Assembly (NCBI GenBank): GCA_965203475.1
Contig: OZ241890.1
Coordinates: forward strand, 992,001-1,056,000
From: JABDMD01 sp965203475
Lineage (GTDB): Bacteria; Pseudomonadota; Gammaproteobacteria; UBA4575
Direction: 5' to 3'
DNA length: 64,000 bases
In this document: piece after piece, positions 1-8,456 of the stretch
How positions within the stretch are numbered: position 1 is the stretch's first letter
Layout of the letters: each line of letters starts with the position of its first letter
Program-made: the position numbers and the translations under genes
The notes under the pieces: generated by a model
What the model was told of the DNA's origin: nothing
The model's database searches: none
What the model saw: the letters and a program-made list of their open reading frames with translations, nothing else

Positions 1-205
1 AAAACATTCTCCAATGTTGTTTATCCTGCCTCATAAAGGATGATGAATAGGACTGTGGAATTCCACCTTCGACATATAAAGTTACATCTCCAACAATTGC
101 AGGGATTATAGGTGCACTACCTCCAAACTTCGGATCATTACTTCGGCTCGTAATCAGCTGGATGTAATATGTATTATCAGGCTCTATATCCAATTTTGCT
201 GGCAT
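1..205 (-). CDS. partial hypothetical protein, cut by window start
   Basis: A minus-strand frame stays open from an ATG at 205 to the window edge (68 codons), just after a TAG in the same frame. It reads as plausible protein, with a stretch NTYYIQLITSRS that resembles an extracellular beta-sandwich strand. No Shine-Dalgarno site is visible, so the ATG may not be the true start and the piece could be a remnant. It follows the gene ending at 244 by 38 bases, on the same strand. No family was recognised. Confidence 0.35.
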   Translation of the reverse strand, partial: MPAKLDIEPDNTYYIQLITSRSNDPKFGGSAPIIPAIVGDVTLYVEGGIPQSYSSSFMRQDKQHWRMF

Positions 206-243
206 CAGCTTGCATGCAAACGACTATGAGTTTTGGGGTATTT

Positions 244-1320
244 TTAAAAATCATCTAAATCTATCCCAAGCTCTTCAGCTAATACATCTGTCTCGCTTTC
301 AAACTCTTTTCTTTCCTCTTCAGTTTTAAGCATACCTTCTATTTGCTTTTCAACATCCCGTTCCGTTTTTTCTGCTATTTCGTTTGCTTCAGATTCGACA
401 ATAGCTTGGGACTTGGCTAGCTTTTCGTCAGCCATCGCAACTTCAAAATAAGAAATGGCTTCTCTATGGCGATTATCAGATACCAAATCATCCCCACGCA
501 TTTCTGCACGTGCCCTTATGGGCGCCTGTTGCTCCTTTAATGATACTTTGATTGCACGTTCAAGGTAGGTTATCGATTCCATTGCATCAGGGTTGAACAA
601 AACCATTGCATTTTCTGGAGGTGGATTATTTTTTACTTTTGAAAACACATTGTTTTCTTTATCAAGCAAAAAATCGATATGTTCTTGTCGCAGCGCGTCA
701 ATTTGTGCTGGTGCTCGAGACAAAATCTCGAACCCCTGTTTCTCAATATCAAGCAAGCCAAAGCCATGAGAATAATATTCATTATTTAAACTTTTTTGCA
801 CCTGCATTAGATGATTTTGACGTGCATAAATTAATTTATGCACATGCTTAAATAATTGTGGCGCTTCAGAATCATCTTTTGCACTCAGTAGAAACTTTTC
901 AGCTTCAGCCAAAAATGCATCGTATTGATTGGAAAGCATTAGCAACTGCAACAAGCCTGGGTTTTCAAATTCATTTTCACTTAGAAACCAGCGATTCGAT
1001 TTATATTGTTCAAAGATTGAAGATACAACTTTCGCAGTTTCATCACTTAATTGCCGATACATACTAGGCGGCGCACAGCGACTTATTGCCTTAGGAGACG
1101 GAAGATCAGGGTGCTTCATGTAATAATTATTATCCTGAAAACGCTGAATGGCTTTTAGTGGTTCATTTTCACTACGCCCTGCCTCGATATCTGCTTGAAT
1201 TATCGACGGTGCAATTTGCTCCATGGGAGCTTTATTTAGAATACTTTTTTTGCACATATCCTCTGCAGCTTGAGCAGACACACCAACAAATAAAATCAAA
1301 ATTATTAGAAATTTTTGCAT
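244..1320 (-). CDS. secreted hypothetical protein, helical
   Basis: A 358-residue protein with a clear signal peptide: basic start MQKF, a hydrophobic core, and a likely cut after SAQA near residue 18. The rest looks helical and charged. A TPR-like stretch (HREAISYFEVAMADEK) lies near residue 285, followed by a Glu/Lys-rich tail ending in DLDDF. It is probably periplasmic. It sits 27 bases downstream of the DUF4412-like gene on the same strand, so the two may form an operon. No family was recognised with certainty, and no Shine-Dalgarno site is evident. Confidence 0.7.
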   Translation of the reverse strand: MQKFLIILILFVGVSAQAAEDMCKKSILNKAPMEQIAPSIIQADIEAGRSENEPLKAIQRFQDNNYYMKHPDLPSPKAISRCAPPSMYRQLSDETAKVVSSIFEQYKSNRWFLSENEFENPGLLQLLMLSNQYDAFLAEAEKFLLSAKDDSEAPQLFKHVHKLIYARQNHLMQVQKSLNNEYYSHGFGLLDIEKQGFEILSRAPAQIDALRQEHIDFLLDKENNVFSKVKNNPPPENAMVLFNPDAMESITYLERAIKVSLKEQQAPIRARAEMRGDDLVSDNRHREAISYFEVAMADEKLAKSQAIVESEANEIAEKTERDVEKQIEGMLKTEEERKEFESETDVLAEELGIDLDDF

Positions 1321-1347
1321 GATCAGTTAATACTGACAAAACTAATG

Positions 1348-2133
1348 CTATTTACCAAAAAGACCCTTTAATCCTTTTTTAACAGCTTCGCGTGTTTCAT
1401 CAACCATTCCTTTTCGAGTTTCATCTTTTGCAGCTTCACCCATTTCTTCAGCAATTCCTGGCTCTCGATTGGCTGTTGTTGTGCCTTGAGACTGTTGTTG
1501 ACGATCCATCATTCCAGACATATCCCCCATATCCATGCGCTGCAAACCAGAAGGAACTTCAAATAGGCTTGGATCTTGTGAACGGATATTTAAATTAGTG
1601 AGCTCCATCTTCATTCGTTGCCCCTTCATACCCGTGCTTGCATAAATCATATCGGACTTAATATTAATCCCCTCATTGGTAATCCAGATAAATCCTGCAC
1701 CTTTACCATTAGCATCTTCAAACTTTGTTTTATATTTTGTGGTATTGAATCCATTAATTGTTTCTGTACCAACTTTTTCAACAGTATGATAATTCATAGA
1801 TTGACCTGATTGTTCCAACGCTTGATTAACATCCATTTCACGATACATACCTACAGATGACATGACCATATAAGATTTACCTAAATCGTTACGGATAATC
1901 ATACGTCCTTGCATTCCGTCTGTATTTATTTCCGTCATTTGTTTACCAGGCGCATGATGAATTTTCTGGGAGAACCGCCCTTCTTTCGCTTCGATAACAC
2001 GCATTGCATCATAAGAAACATTCTGATCATACCCCAACTCTTTCGCCCACTCTTCAGCTGATTTTGCAGATACTTGAAAGCTAAAAAAAAGACTAAGTAA
2101 TACTATAATTAAAAATTTCATATTTTCTGCCAT
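1348..2133 (-). CDS. secreted DUF4412-like protein
   Basis: Translated from the ATG at 2133, which has GGAG eight bases upstream; a longer frame to 2148 lacks such a site. The 261-residue product has a signal peptide (MKFLIIVLLSLFFSFQVSA). It then has a beta-rich domain with alternating motifs such as GRMIIRNDLGKSYMV and ETINGFNTTKYK, typical of the DUF4412 / LolA-like fold. The C-terminal 60 residues are Gln/Met-rich and then amphipathic, ending KKGLKGLFGK. LolA-like folds bind lipid, so a periplasmic or envelope role is inferred. No catalytic residues are visible. Confidence 0.7.
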   Translation of the reverse strand: MAENMKFLIIVLLSLFFSFQVSAKSAEEWAKELGYDQNVSYDAMRVIEAKEGRFSQKIHHAPGKQMTEINTDGMQGRMIIRNDLGKSYMVMSSVGMYREMDVNQALEQSGQSMNYHTVEKVGTETINGFNTTKYKTKFEDANGKGAGFIWITNEGINIKSDMIYASTGMKGQRMKMELTNLNIRSQDPSLFEVPSGLQRMDMGDMSGMMDRQQQSQGTTTANREPGIAEEMGEAAKDETRKGMVDETREAVKKGLKGLFGK

Positions 2134-2174
2134 TAGACTCTCCTTCATTCTCTTTAAAAATTATATTACTTAAT

Positions 2175-2206
2175 AAAAAAGGCTGGTCAAGCCAGCCTTT
2201 TTTATA
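2175..2206 (-). terminator. Rho-independent terminator after the hydrolase gene
   Basis: A six-base-pair G+C stem (GGCTGG / CCAGCC) with a five-base loop is flanked by six A on the left and six T on the right, so it can work in both directions. It lies 29 bases past the stop of the minus-strand hydrolase gene. Confidence 0.85.
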
Positions 2207-2234
2207 TCTTAATCTAATATGATAAGACGTAATT

Positions 2235-3092
2235 TTACAAATTTACACCTTCCCATTCCGTTACAAAGTCGTTGATATACTTCGCAACTTCGTCTGGGCG
2301 ATCTTCCTGTACCCAGTGTCCGGCACGTTCTATATATTGCACACGAGTTGGGCCAGTAATTCTTTCTTTTAGTTTTTCAGCTGCTGTGCATGACATAAAG
2401 TTATCGGCCACACCCCACATCACCATAGTAGGACAGGTAATTTTACTATGGTCCACGTCAGTATCTGAATTTTGTGGATCCGCAGCAATTCGAATTAAAG
2501 ATTTAAATCCTGTCATGCCCGGTCCTCGACCCCAAAACTGCAGATAATTTTGTTTGCAGTTTTTATCGGTAAACGGTGCGCCATCATAACTACCCATACG
2601 CATCAAAGCCGGGAATCCTGCTACAGCCTGTGGTAATGCCTGCTCTAACACCTCATCGGGTGCACCAGACAAACCTGCCAAGGCCTCTACTTCACACACC
2701 GGCCATTGATCAAAGCAAACGGGGTTAATCAAAACAAGCCGAGAAATGTAATCGCAATATTTCGATGCAAAAACTTGTGCAACACCGCCCCCATGATCAT
2801 GAGCTACTAGTATAACTTTACCTTTTAAACCAAGACCTTCGATAACGCCTTTCACGGCCTCCGCTTGATTCATAAATGAGTGCTTAAATTTATCTAACGG
2901 CATGTCAGACTGGCCATAACCCACCATGTCCATGGCAAGTGTTCGATATTGAGGAAGCATAGCCTGCACATGTCTCCACAACCGTGCGTTAGTCGGAATA
3001 CCATGCACCATCAACAACGTGGTATCTCCGCTTCCAGCTTCTTCGATATTTATATTGATTTTCAGTCCATCGACTGTGACTTCTTGTTTCAT
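2235..3092 (-). CDS. alpha/beta hydrolase with Asp nucleophile (haloalkane dehalogenase / epoxide hydrolase-like)
   Basis: A 285-residue alpha/beta-hydrolase. The oxyanion-hole motif HGIP is at residues 30-33, the nucleophile elbow AHDHGG has Asp at residue 99, a likely acid Asp is at 230 (MWGVAD), and the catalytic His is at 259 (RAGHW). Asp rather than Ser as nucleophile is the hallmark of haloalkane dehalogenases, fluoroacetate dehalogenases and epoxide hydrolases, which form an ester intermediate on Asp. The substrate cannot be told from sequence. It lies 27 bases downstream of a TetR-type gene in the same direction, so that regulator probably controls it and may sense its substrate. Confidence 0.88.
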   Translation of the reverse strand: MKQEVTVDGLKININIEEAGSGDTTLLMVHGIPTNARLWRHVQAMLPQYRTLAMDMVGYGQSDMPLDKFKHSFMNQAEAVKGVIEGLGLKGKVILVAHDHGGGVAQVFASKYCDYISRLVLINPVCFDQWPVCEVEALAGLSGAPDEVLEQALPQAVAGFPALMRMGSYDGAPFTDKNCKQNYLQFWGRGPGMTGFKSLIRIAADPQNSDTDVDHSKITCPTMVMWGVADNFMSCTAAEKLKERITGPTRVQYIERAGHWVQEDRPDEVAKYINDFVTEWEGVNL

Positions 3093-3119
3093 AACTCCTC
3101 CATTTTGTACTTAGTTTTT

Positions 3120-3713
3120 TTAGTAAGAATTCTGATTTAAAGTTTTTAAAATTGATCTTGTGTAAGCTTCTAAAAAACCACTTGCGTTTTTCAATTTACT
3201 CATCACACACATGCCTTGAGCGCTTCCAGTTAAAAATTTTGCCATATCACTTATATTTGTATCTTTTGGAATTGCGCCTGTTTTCTGCGCACGAGTAAGT
3301 GCCTTTTTAAAAGTCTCTTCCATTTTTGTAAAATAAAAAGAAACTTTTTTTGTAACTTTACTATCTTTCGGAACAAGCTCTATCTGAGAATTCATCATTA
3401 GACACGTAAAATTTCCTTTAGAATCGATTAGAAACTCCTCAAGAGAGTTAAAATATTCCTCGATACCTTCAAGACCATTTTTGTGTTCATCAATCTTGTC
3501 CATTCGTTTCAAAAAAACATCATCGCGATATTTGTCTAATGCTTTTAAATATAATCCGTGTTTCCCTCCAAATGTTTCATACAAGTTGAACCTGTTTATG
3601 CCAGCACCTTCAATTAAATCTTCGACTGAAGTTTTTTTATAGCCTCGCTGCCAAAATAAGTTCATTGCTCGCTCAATCACGTCATCATGATTAGCTGTTG
3701 AGTTACCGGGCAT
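3120..3713 (-). CDS. TetR/AcrR-family transcriptional regulator
   Basis: About 197 residues from the ATG at 3713. Residues 8-55 form a TetR helix-turn-helix (AMNLFWQRGYKKTSVEDLI, then AGINRFNLYETFGGKHGLY). The rest is an all-helical ligand and dimerisation domain. A frame from 3740 adds nine residues, but that ATG lies inside a perfect palindrome (3730-3743) that looks like the operator, so 3713 is preferred; neither start has a good ribosome site. The hydrolase gene follows 27 bases downstream. Autoregulation and control of the hydrolase are inferred. Confidence 0.85.
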   Translation of the reverse strand: MPGNSTANHDDVIERAMNLFWQRGYKKTSVEDLIEGAGINRFNLYETFGGKHGLYLKALDKYRDDVFLKRMDKIDEHKNGLEGIEEYFNSLEEFLIDSKGNFTCLMMNSQIELVPKDSKVTKKVSFYFTKMEETFKKALTRAQKTGAIPKDTNISDMAKFLTGSAQGMCVMSKLKNASGFLEAYTRSILKTLNQNSY

Positions 3714-3729
3714 ATAATATTCTTGTACC

Positions 3730-3743
3730 TGAATGATCATTCA
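3730..3743. promoter_or_regulatory. putative TetR operator palindrome
   Basis: A perfect 14-base palindrome, TGAATGATCATTCA, lies immediately upstream of the TetR-type gene. Many TetR-family regulators bind palindromes of this size in their own promoters. The function is inferred from position and symmetry. Confidence 0.6.
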
Positions 3744-3795
3744 GATCATAGCAGATAAAAAAAATAGCAACAGCAAAGATGGTCAATTTTTATGC

Positions 3796-3820
3796 AAAAA
3801 AAACCCACAATGAAGTGGGC
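3796..3820 (-). terminator. Rho-independent terminator after the IscR-like gene
   Basis: Read on the minus strand, a CCCAC / GTGGG stem with a six-base loop is followed directly by eight T. It starts 33 bases after the stop of the Rrf2/IscR-like gene. Confidence 0.85.
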
Positions 3821-3852
3821 TTTGACTGAAATTTCTTAAATTTGAAGAGTAT

Positions 3853-4329
3853 CTAAGCAGCGCTTCGCTTTGGAAACATGTGATTTCTATTATTACCTGA
3901 AGATTGTTGTCTAAGTGCATGATATTCTGGGCGATCTGTAAATTCACCCAAGCTCACGCTATCTAAGTACTTGTATATCTTAGTACTTAACTCATCCCAA
4001 ATCTGATGTGTTACACAACGCTCATCAAATTGAGACACCGCAAGATCTTGATGTTCGGGCTGTGGTTGAACCGCATCATCGATAGCTGTAATGACTTGTG
4101 CCACTGATATTTCATGTGGCGAACGAGAAAGTCTATAACCACCTCCTGGGCCACGCACACCGACAACAAGCCCACTCTTGCGCAGCTTTGCGAATAATTG
4201 CTCTAAATACGATAAAGATATACCTTGGCACTGTGAAATATCGGCAAGTGTTACAGGCTTGTAATTATCGTTTATCGCTAAATCCATCATTGCTGTAATT
4301 GCATGACGAGCCTTAGTTGAGAGTTTCAT
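3853..4329 (-). CDS. Rrf2/IscR-like regulator lacking two cluster cysteines
   Basis: A 158-residue Rrf2-family protein closely following E. coli IscR: MKLSTKARHAITAMMDLA at the N-terminus, the recognition region SLSYLEQLFAKLRKSGLV, the wing VRGPGGGYRLS, and a TLGEF-like SLGEF near the C-terminus. IscR binds a [2Fe-2S] cluster with Cys92, Cys98, Cys104 and His107. Here the matching segment keeps only Cys105 and His108; the first two positions hold Glu/His (92-93) and Val/Ser (98-99). The start at 4329 has AAGGTG nine bases upstream. No isc genes flank it. It is likely a DNA-binding regulator that either lacks a cluster or binds one differently. Confidence 0.88.
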   Translation of the reverse strand: MKLSTKARHAITAMMDLAINDNYKPVTLADISQCQGISLSYLEQLFAKLRKSGLVVGVRGPGGGYRLSRSPHEISVAQVITAIDDAVQPQPEHQDLAVSQFDERCVTHQIWDELSTKIYKYLDSVSLGEFTDRPEYHALRQQSSGNNRNHMFPKRSAA

Positions 4330-4476
4330 ACTATTTTCACCTTCCACCTTGACGGCAAAATTTTGGGTTATTCACGCATAAACCATATTCTGTTTGGTCA
4401 TTTTAACACCGACGAGAGTAATGAAAATGTCGACTGAGCCAAATTCTGAGAATAATTATTATTGTTATTTATCAGG

Positions 4477-4499
4477 GAGTTATCAAATATTGATAACTC
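4477..4499. repeat. 23-base inverted repeat between the DUF1249 and IscR-like genes
   Basis: Two perfect 10-base arms, GAGTTATCAA and TTGATAACTC, are separated by ATA. It starts two bases past the DUF1249 stop and lies about 150 bases upstream of the IscR-like start. There is no T-run after it on either strand, so it is either a weak terminator hairpin or an operator. Confidence 0.6.
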
Positions 4500-4501
4500 A
4501 T

Positions 4502-5047
4502 TCACTCAATAATAGTACTGTAACTATTGATCCTCTGCAATGGAATTTCCACATTTTTAGTGAGTAGGTGATTTTGGCGAGATTTATCGTCCAATTTGAA
4601 GGAATGACCTTGGCGATTGCAGAATGAAAGCCACTTAAATAGGAATCGATTCATGCGCCAGCGAAGTAGCAAAGACGGATTTCCAAGGTGGTGAAAAGCG
4701 CTGAAATCGGGCTTAGCCCTACGGTAGGACTGACTCATCACCTCGGCCTGTAGTGCATCGTAATAGACCCGTACTTTGACATTGGGGAACGACAGTACTC
4801 CAACTTCTTCATCAGCAAAATAATAGGTCAGCGCCAGTGTTGAGGTATATTTGGTTTGCTCAAGCACTTGTAAATATAAGTCCATACCATTATATATCCG
4901 AGATACGGCGACCTCTGGCATTGCATTTTTATCTCCACATAGCTTGCGTATGCGTATGTAATTCGCTTCATACATCTCCATCAAACCCGCGAATGAGTTT
5001 GGCACAGGTGGTGTCAATATTTTGGCTTGAAGCAAAGTGTCTTTCAT
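4502..5047 (-). CDS. DUF1249 (YqiB-like) family protein
   Basis: A 181-residue soluble protein matching the DUF1249/YqiB family. It has an N-terminal FAGLMEMYEANYIRIRKL helix, the YTSTLALTYYFADE strand region, VKVRVYYDALQAEV, and a C-terminal FLFKWLSFCNRQGHSF segment. It is somewhat longer than the usual ~140-150 residues because of a C-terminal extension after residue 150. The family is conserved in gammaproteobacteria but its biochemical role is unknown. No catalytic motif is obvious. It stands alone on the minus strand, downstream of the ygfX region. Confidence 0.8.
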   Translation of the reverse strand: MKDTLLQAKILTPPVPNSFAGLMEMYEANYIRIRKLCGDKNAMPEVAVSRIYNGMDLYLQVLEQTKYTSTLALTYYFADEEVGVLSFPNVKVRVYYDALQAEVMSQSYRRAKPDFSAFHHLGNPSLLLRWRMNRFLFKWLSFCNRQGHSFKLDDKSRQNHLLTKNVEIPLQRINSYSTIIE

Positions 5048-5152
5048 TCTCTAATTTTACTTGTTAATAATAACTAATTTAGTTTGTACAAATTAATACT
5101 TCAGTGTTTTGAAGTTTCTCACAAACTAATAAATGTTGGTAATTGGTAATTT

Positions 5153-5593
5153 TTATTTGCTTTTATTAACAGACCGAAGGTATAAGCGAAATGTATAAAG
5201 TTGTTCTTGACTAATTGCGTCTTTTGATATAACACATTTGTATTTTTTTGTTTCTGATTTAAACAATAACGTCGCAAAATAATTTGCAACCCATGCTGCA
5301 TCTAGAACTTTTACTTGCACTTTCTTTCCGCTCTTAAACTCTATTTCACACTTTTCTTCCTTACCTAAACATGCAATGTGCACAATAGAATTATTTGCAG
5401 TAAGCCATGCGTATTTAGTAATTGAATAGTACAAAGAAAGTATTACTGCAGCAGCGAACATAATTTCAATCCATAGCATTATATTTATAAATGCTATGCA
5501 AAGTAGTGCCACTACATGTAAAAAGAAAAAACATATCGCCAGCATGCGTGACGATTTAAGATGAATGATTAACTTAAGAGTAGATTCGCTCAA
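5153..5593 (-). CDS. ygfX: YgfX (CptA)-like membrane protein
   Basis: A 146-residue protein with two adjacent transmembrane segments near residues 17-55 (MLAICFFFLHVVALLCIAF, then a second hydrophobic stretch) and a cytoplasmic beta-rich C-terminal domain. This matches YgfX/CptA, the inner-membrane partner encoded after sdhE in E. coli. Its start overlaps the end of sdhE by 20 bases, so the two are translationally coupled. In E. coli, YgfX has been described as the toxin of a pair with SdhE/CptB, acting on cytoskeletal proteins; whether that holds here is unknown. Position plus topology carry the call more than sequence. Confidence 0.75.
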   Translation of the reverse strand: MSESTLKLIIHLKSSRMLAICFFFLHVVALLCIAFINIMLWIEIMFAAAVILSLYYSITKYAWLTANNSIVHIACLGKEEKCEIEFKSGKKVQVKVLDAAWVANYFATLLFKSETKKYKCVISKDAISQEQLYTFRLYLRSVNKSK

Positions 5594-5804
5594 TCACTTG
5601 ATTAATATTATTGTCAGAAGAACGTTGTCGGCCAATCAGCAAGTCATACAATTCTGGATCTTGCATTTCAAGCATTGTTTCAAAAGCTTGTTGTAAATTA
5701 GGCGAAGCAGTTTGATAGAACTCATTTAAAAATCTTTGCATTAATACATCAAGCTCTTTAGTACCTCTTCTGCATCGCCATGTAAGTTTTTGTAAATTTT
5801 CCAT
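5574..5804 (-). CDS. sdhE: SdhE, FAD assembly factor for succinate dehydrogenase
   Basis: A 76-residue protein with the SdhE signature RGTKELD near residue 14 (family RGxxE motif) and the helical DPELYDLLIGR segment. SdhE (YgfY/CptB) promotes covalent attachment of FAD to SdhA. Here it lies 46 bases downstream of sdhB on the same strand, so the flavinylation factor is probably part of the sdh operon; in E. coli it is elsewhere, next to ygfX and ygfZ. Confidence 0.92.
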   Translation of the reverse strand: MENLQKLTWRCRRGTKELDVLMQRFLNEFYQTASPNLQQAFETMLEMQDPELYDLLIGRQRSSDNNINQVIERIYS

Positions 5805-5850
5805 GAAGAACCATTAATATAATCTGATACTTCGTTAAAAAATGTTCAAA

Positions 5851-6630
5851 TTAATTTCTTCTTTTTGCAATTAATTTTTTAATTTCTGCAATCGCCTTGG
5901 CAGGATTTAATCCTTTAGGACAGGTATTCGTACAATTCATAATGGTATGGCAGCGATACAACTTAAATGGGTCTTCAAGTTCATCCAAACGTTCACCGGT
6001 AGACTCATCTCGACTGTCTGCAATCCAACGATAGGCTTGTAATAATGCTGCGGGCCCCAAGTATCTGTCACTATTCCACCAATAACTTGGACAACTTGTT
6101 GAACAACATGCACATAAAATACATTCTTCAAGGCCTTCAAGTTTTTCCCGATCTTCTTTAGATTGCCTGCGCTCGCGATCTGGTGGTGGCGGAGAGTCAG
6201 ATTGCATCCATGGCTTAACAGAAGCGTACTGAGCGTAGAAATTTGTTAAATCGGGCACCAGATCTTTTACCACTGCCATATGCGGCAAAGGATAAATTTT
6301 TAAATCACTTTTATAATCTTCAACTGCTTTTGTACAGGCCAGCGTATTTGAGCCATTAATGTTCATAGAACAGGAACCACAAATTCCTTCTCGGCAAGAA
6401 CGACGAAACGTTAATGTTGGATCGATTTCATTTTTGATTTTGATGAGCACGTCCAGGATCATGGGTCCGCAGGAATCCATGTCGACCTCATAAGTGTCCG
6501 TGCGTGGATTCTCGCCACTGTCTGGGTCGTATCGGTATACGATTACCTTCTTAACATTCCTCGCATTGGCAGACTTATAGGTTTTGCCAGGCTTTACTAC
6601 AGAATTTGCAGGTAGTGTAAATTGTGCCAT
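5851..6630 (-). CDS. sdhB: succinate dehydrogenase iron-sulfur subunit
   Basis: A 259-residue protein with all three cluster sites of SdhB. The [2Fe-2S] site has Cys79, Cys84, Cys87 and Cys99. The [4Fe-4S] site CxxCxxCxxxCP has Cys170, 173, 176 and 180. The [3Fe-4S] site has Cys227, 233 and 237. It passes electrons from the SdhA flavin to ubiquinone on the cytoplasmic face of the membrane. AAAGGA lies about eight bases before the ATG. A Pro-rich, charged insert (residues 146-162) separates the two domains. Order sdhC-D-A-B. Confidence 0.97.
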   Translation of the reverse strand: MAQFTLPANSVVKPGKTYKSANARNVKKVIVYRYDPDSGENPRTDTYEVDMDSCGPMILDVLIKIKNEIDPTLTFRRSCREGICGSCSMNINGSNTLACTKAVEDYKSDLKIYPLPHMAVVKDLVPDLTNFYAQYASVKPWMQSDSPPPPDRERRQSKEDREKLEGLEECILCACCSTSCPSYWWNSDRYLGPAALLQAYRWIADSRDESTGERLDELEDPFKLYRCHTIMNCTNTCPKGLNPAKAIAEIKKLIAKRRN

Positions 6631-6655
6631 GTAACTATTCCTTTAATTTCTACCT

Positions 6656-8446
6656 TTAATACACTCGTGCTTTTGGAGGAATTACTTCCACTTCATCAGT
6701 TTGTGTATACATATGTACAGGCCGGTAATCGATAGATACCTCGCCAGAGTCACTCACACTCACTAGAGAATGTTTCATCCAGTTTTCATCATCACGATCT
6801 GGATAGTCATCACGTGCTTGCGCACCACGACTTTCTGTTCTATTCATTGCGCACTCCGCTGTGGCTAATGCTTGCGGCATCATGTTCACAAGTTCCAATG
6901 TTTCGACTAAATCTGTATTCCAAATCATCGATCGATCGCTAACTTTAATATCTTTAAGTTGCTCATTTAACTCGCGAAGTTTTACCAAACCCTTACCAAT
7001 AGATTCACCAGTTCTGAACACGGCCGCATGATTTTGCATGGTTTTTTGCATTTCAAGTCTTAAGTCTGCCGTGGGAACACTTCCGTTCGCATTTCGATAC
7101 TTATCAAAATGTGCCAACGCTTTATCTACAGCATCATTTTTTAATGGGCTATGCGGCTGTTTAGGTTTAACGAGCTCAGCTGTTCGCAATGCGGCTGCTC
7201 GACCAAACACAATTAAATCTAATAGAGAATTTGAGCCTAAGCGATTTGCACCATGCACAGAAACACATGCTGCTTCGCCAATGGCCATTAATCCTGGAAT
7301 TACAGAATCTGGATTATCTTCTTTTATTGTTACAACTTCACCATGAAAGTTCGTGGGTATGCCGCCCATGTTGTAGTGCACTGTAGGAATTACAGGAATG
7401 GGTTCTTTTGTTACATCCACACCTGCAAAAATTCTTGCAGACTCAGCAATCCCTGGAAGTTTTTCATTAATTAAGTCAGCGCCTAAATGTTCAAGATGTA
7501 AATGAATATGGTCATTTTCTTCACCTACTCCACGATCTTCATTTATTTCTACCGTCATAGAACGACTTACTACATCTCTTGATGCTAAGTCTTTTGCATT
7601 AGGTGCATAACGTTCCATAAAACGCTCGCCATCAGCATTTGTTAAATATCCACCCTCGCCCCGGACACCTTCCGTAATAAGACATCCCGAACCATAAATT
7701 CCTGTAGGATGAAATTGCACAAATTCCATATCTTGTAAAGGCAAACCCGCACGTAACACCATGCCATTACCATCGCCCGTACAAGTGTGCGCAGAAGTAC
7801 AAGAGAAATAAGCTCGCCCGTAACCACCAGTAGCTAGCAAGACCATATGCGCACGGAATACATGTAGCTCTCCCGTTGCAAGATCCCACGCCATGACACC
7901 TTTACAGCTTCCATCGTCATCCATTAATAATTCAGTAGCAAAATATTCAATAAAAAATTCTGCATTATGTTTTAACGATTGCTGATAAAGCGTATGCAAA
8001 ATGGCATGCCCCGTTCGATCTGCTGCAGCACAGGTGCGTTGAGCTATGCCTTCACCATAATTTGTAGTCATACCACCAAACGGACGTTGATATATTCGAC
8101 CATCATCTGTGCGCGAAAACGGAACACCATAATGTTCTAGTTCAACTACGGCGGGTATCGCTTCACGACACATGTATTCGATTGCATCTTGATCACCCAA
8201 CCAGTCTGATCCTTTTACCGTATCATACATATGCCAGCGCCAATCATCCTCACCCATATTAGCGAGTGCTGCGCTCATACCACCTTGCGCAGCCACAGTA
8301 TGACTACGTGTTGGAAATACTTTTGTAATGCATGCAGTAGATAAGCCACTTACCGCCATGCCAAGTGTTGCACGAAGACCGGCACCACCTGCACCAACTA
8401 CAACAACATCATAAGCATGTTCATTTACGTTATAGGCTTTGCTCAT
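6656..8446 (-). CDS. sdhA: succinate dehydrogenase flavoprotein subunit
   Basis: A 596-residue protein with the FAD-binding Rossmann motif VVVVGAGGAGLRA near residue 14. The FAD-linking His is His49 in TRSHTVAAQGG. The substrate-site segments HPTGI and VHGANRLGSNSLLDL are present. It oxidises succinate to fumarate in the TCA cycle. Length matches the proteobacterial family (~590). It lies between sdhD and sdhB with 10- and 25-base gaps, consistent with one transcript. FAD attachment would be helped by SdhE encoded downstream. Confidence 0.98.
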   Translation of the reverse strand: MSKAYNVNEHAYDVVVVGAGGAGLRATLGMAVSGLSTACITKVFPTRSHTVAAQGGMSAALANMGEDDWRWHMYDTVKGSDWLGDQDAIEYMCREAIPAVVELEHYGVPFSRTDDGRIYQRPFGGMTTNYGEGIAQRTCAAADRTGHAILHTLYQQSLKHNAEFFIEYFATELLMDDDGSCKGVMAWDLATGELHVFRAHMVLLATGGYGRAYFSCTSAHTCTGDGNGMVLRAGLPLQDMEFVQFHPTGIYGSGCLITEGVRGEGGYLTNADGERFMERYAPNAKDLASRDVVSRSMTVEINEDRGVGEENDHIHLHLEHLGADLINEKLPGIAESARIFAGVDVTKEPIPVIPTVHYNMGGIPTNFHGEVVTIKEDNPDSVIPGLMAIGEAACVSVHGANRLGSNSLLDLIVFGRAAALRTAELVKPKQPHSPLKNDAVDKALAHFDKYRNANGSVPTADLRLEMQKTMQNHAAVFRTGESIGKGLVKLRELNEQLKDIKVSDRSMIWNTDLVETLELVNMMPQALATAECAMNRTESRGAQARDDYPDRDDENWMKHSLVSVSDSGEVSIDYRPVHMYTQTDEVEVIPPKARVY

Positions 8447-8456
8447 AATTATTGAT

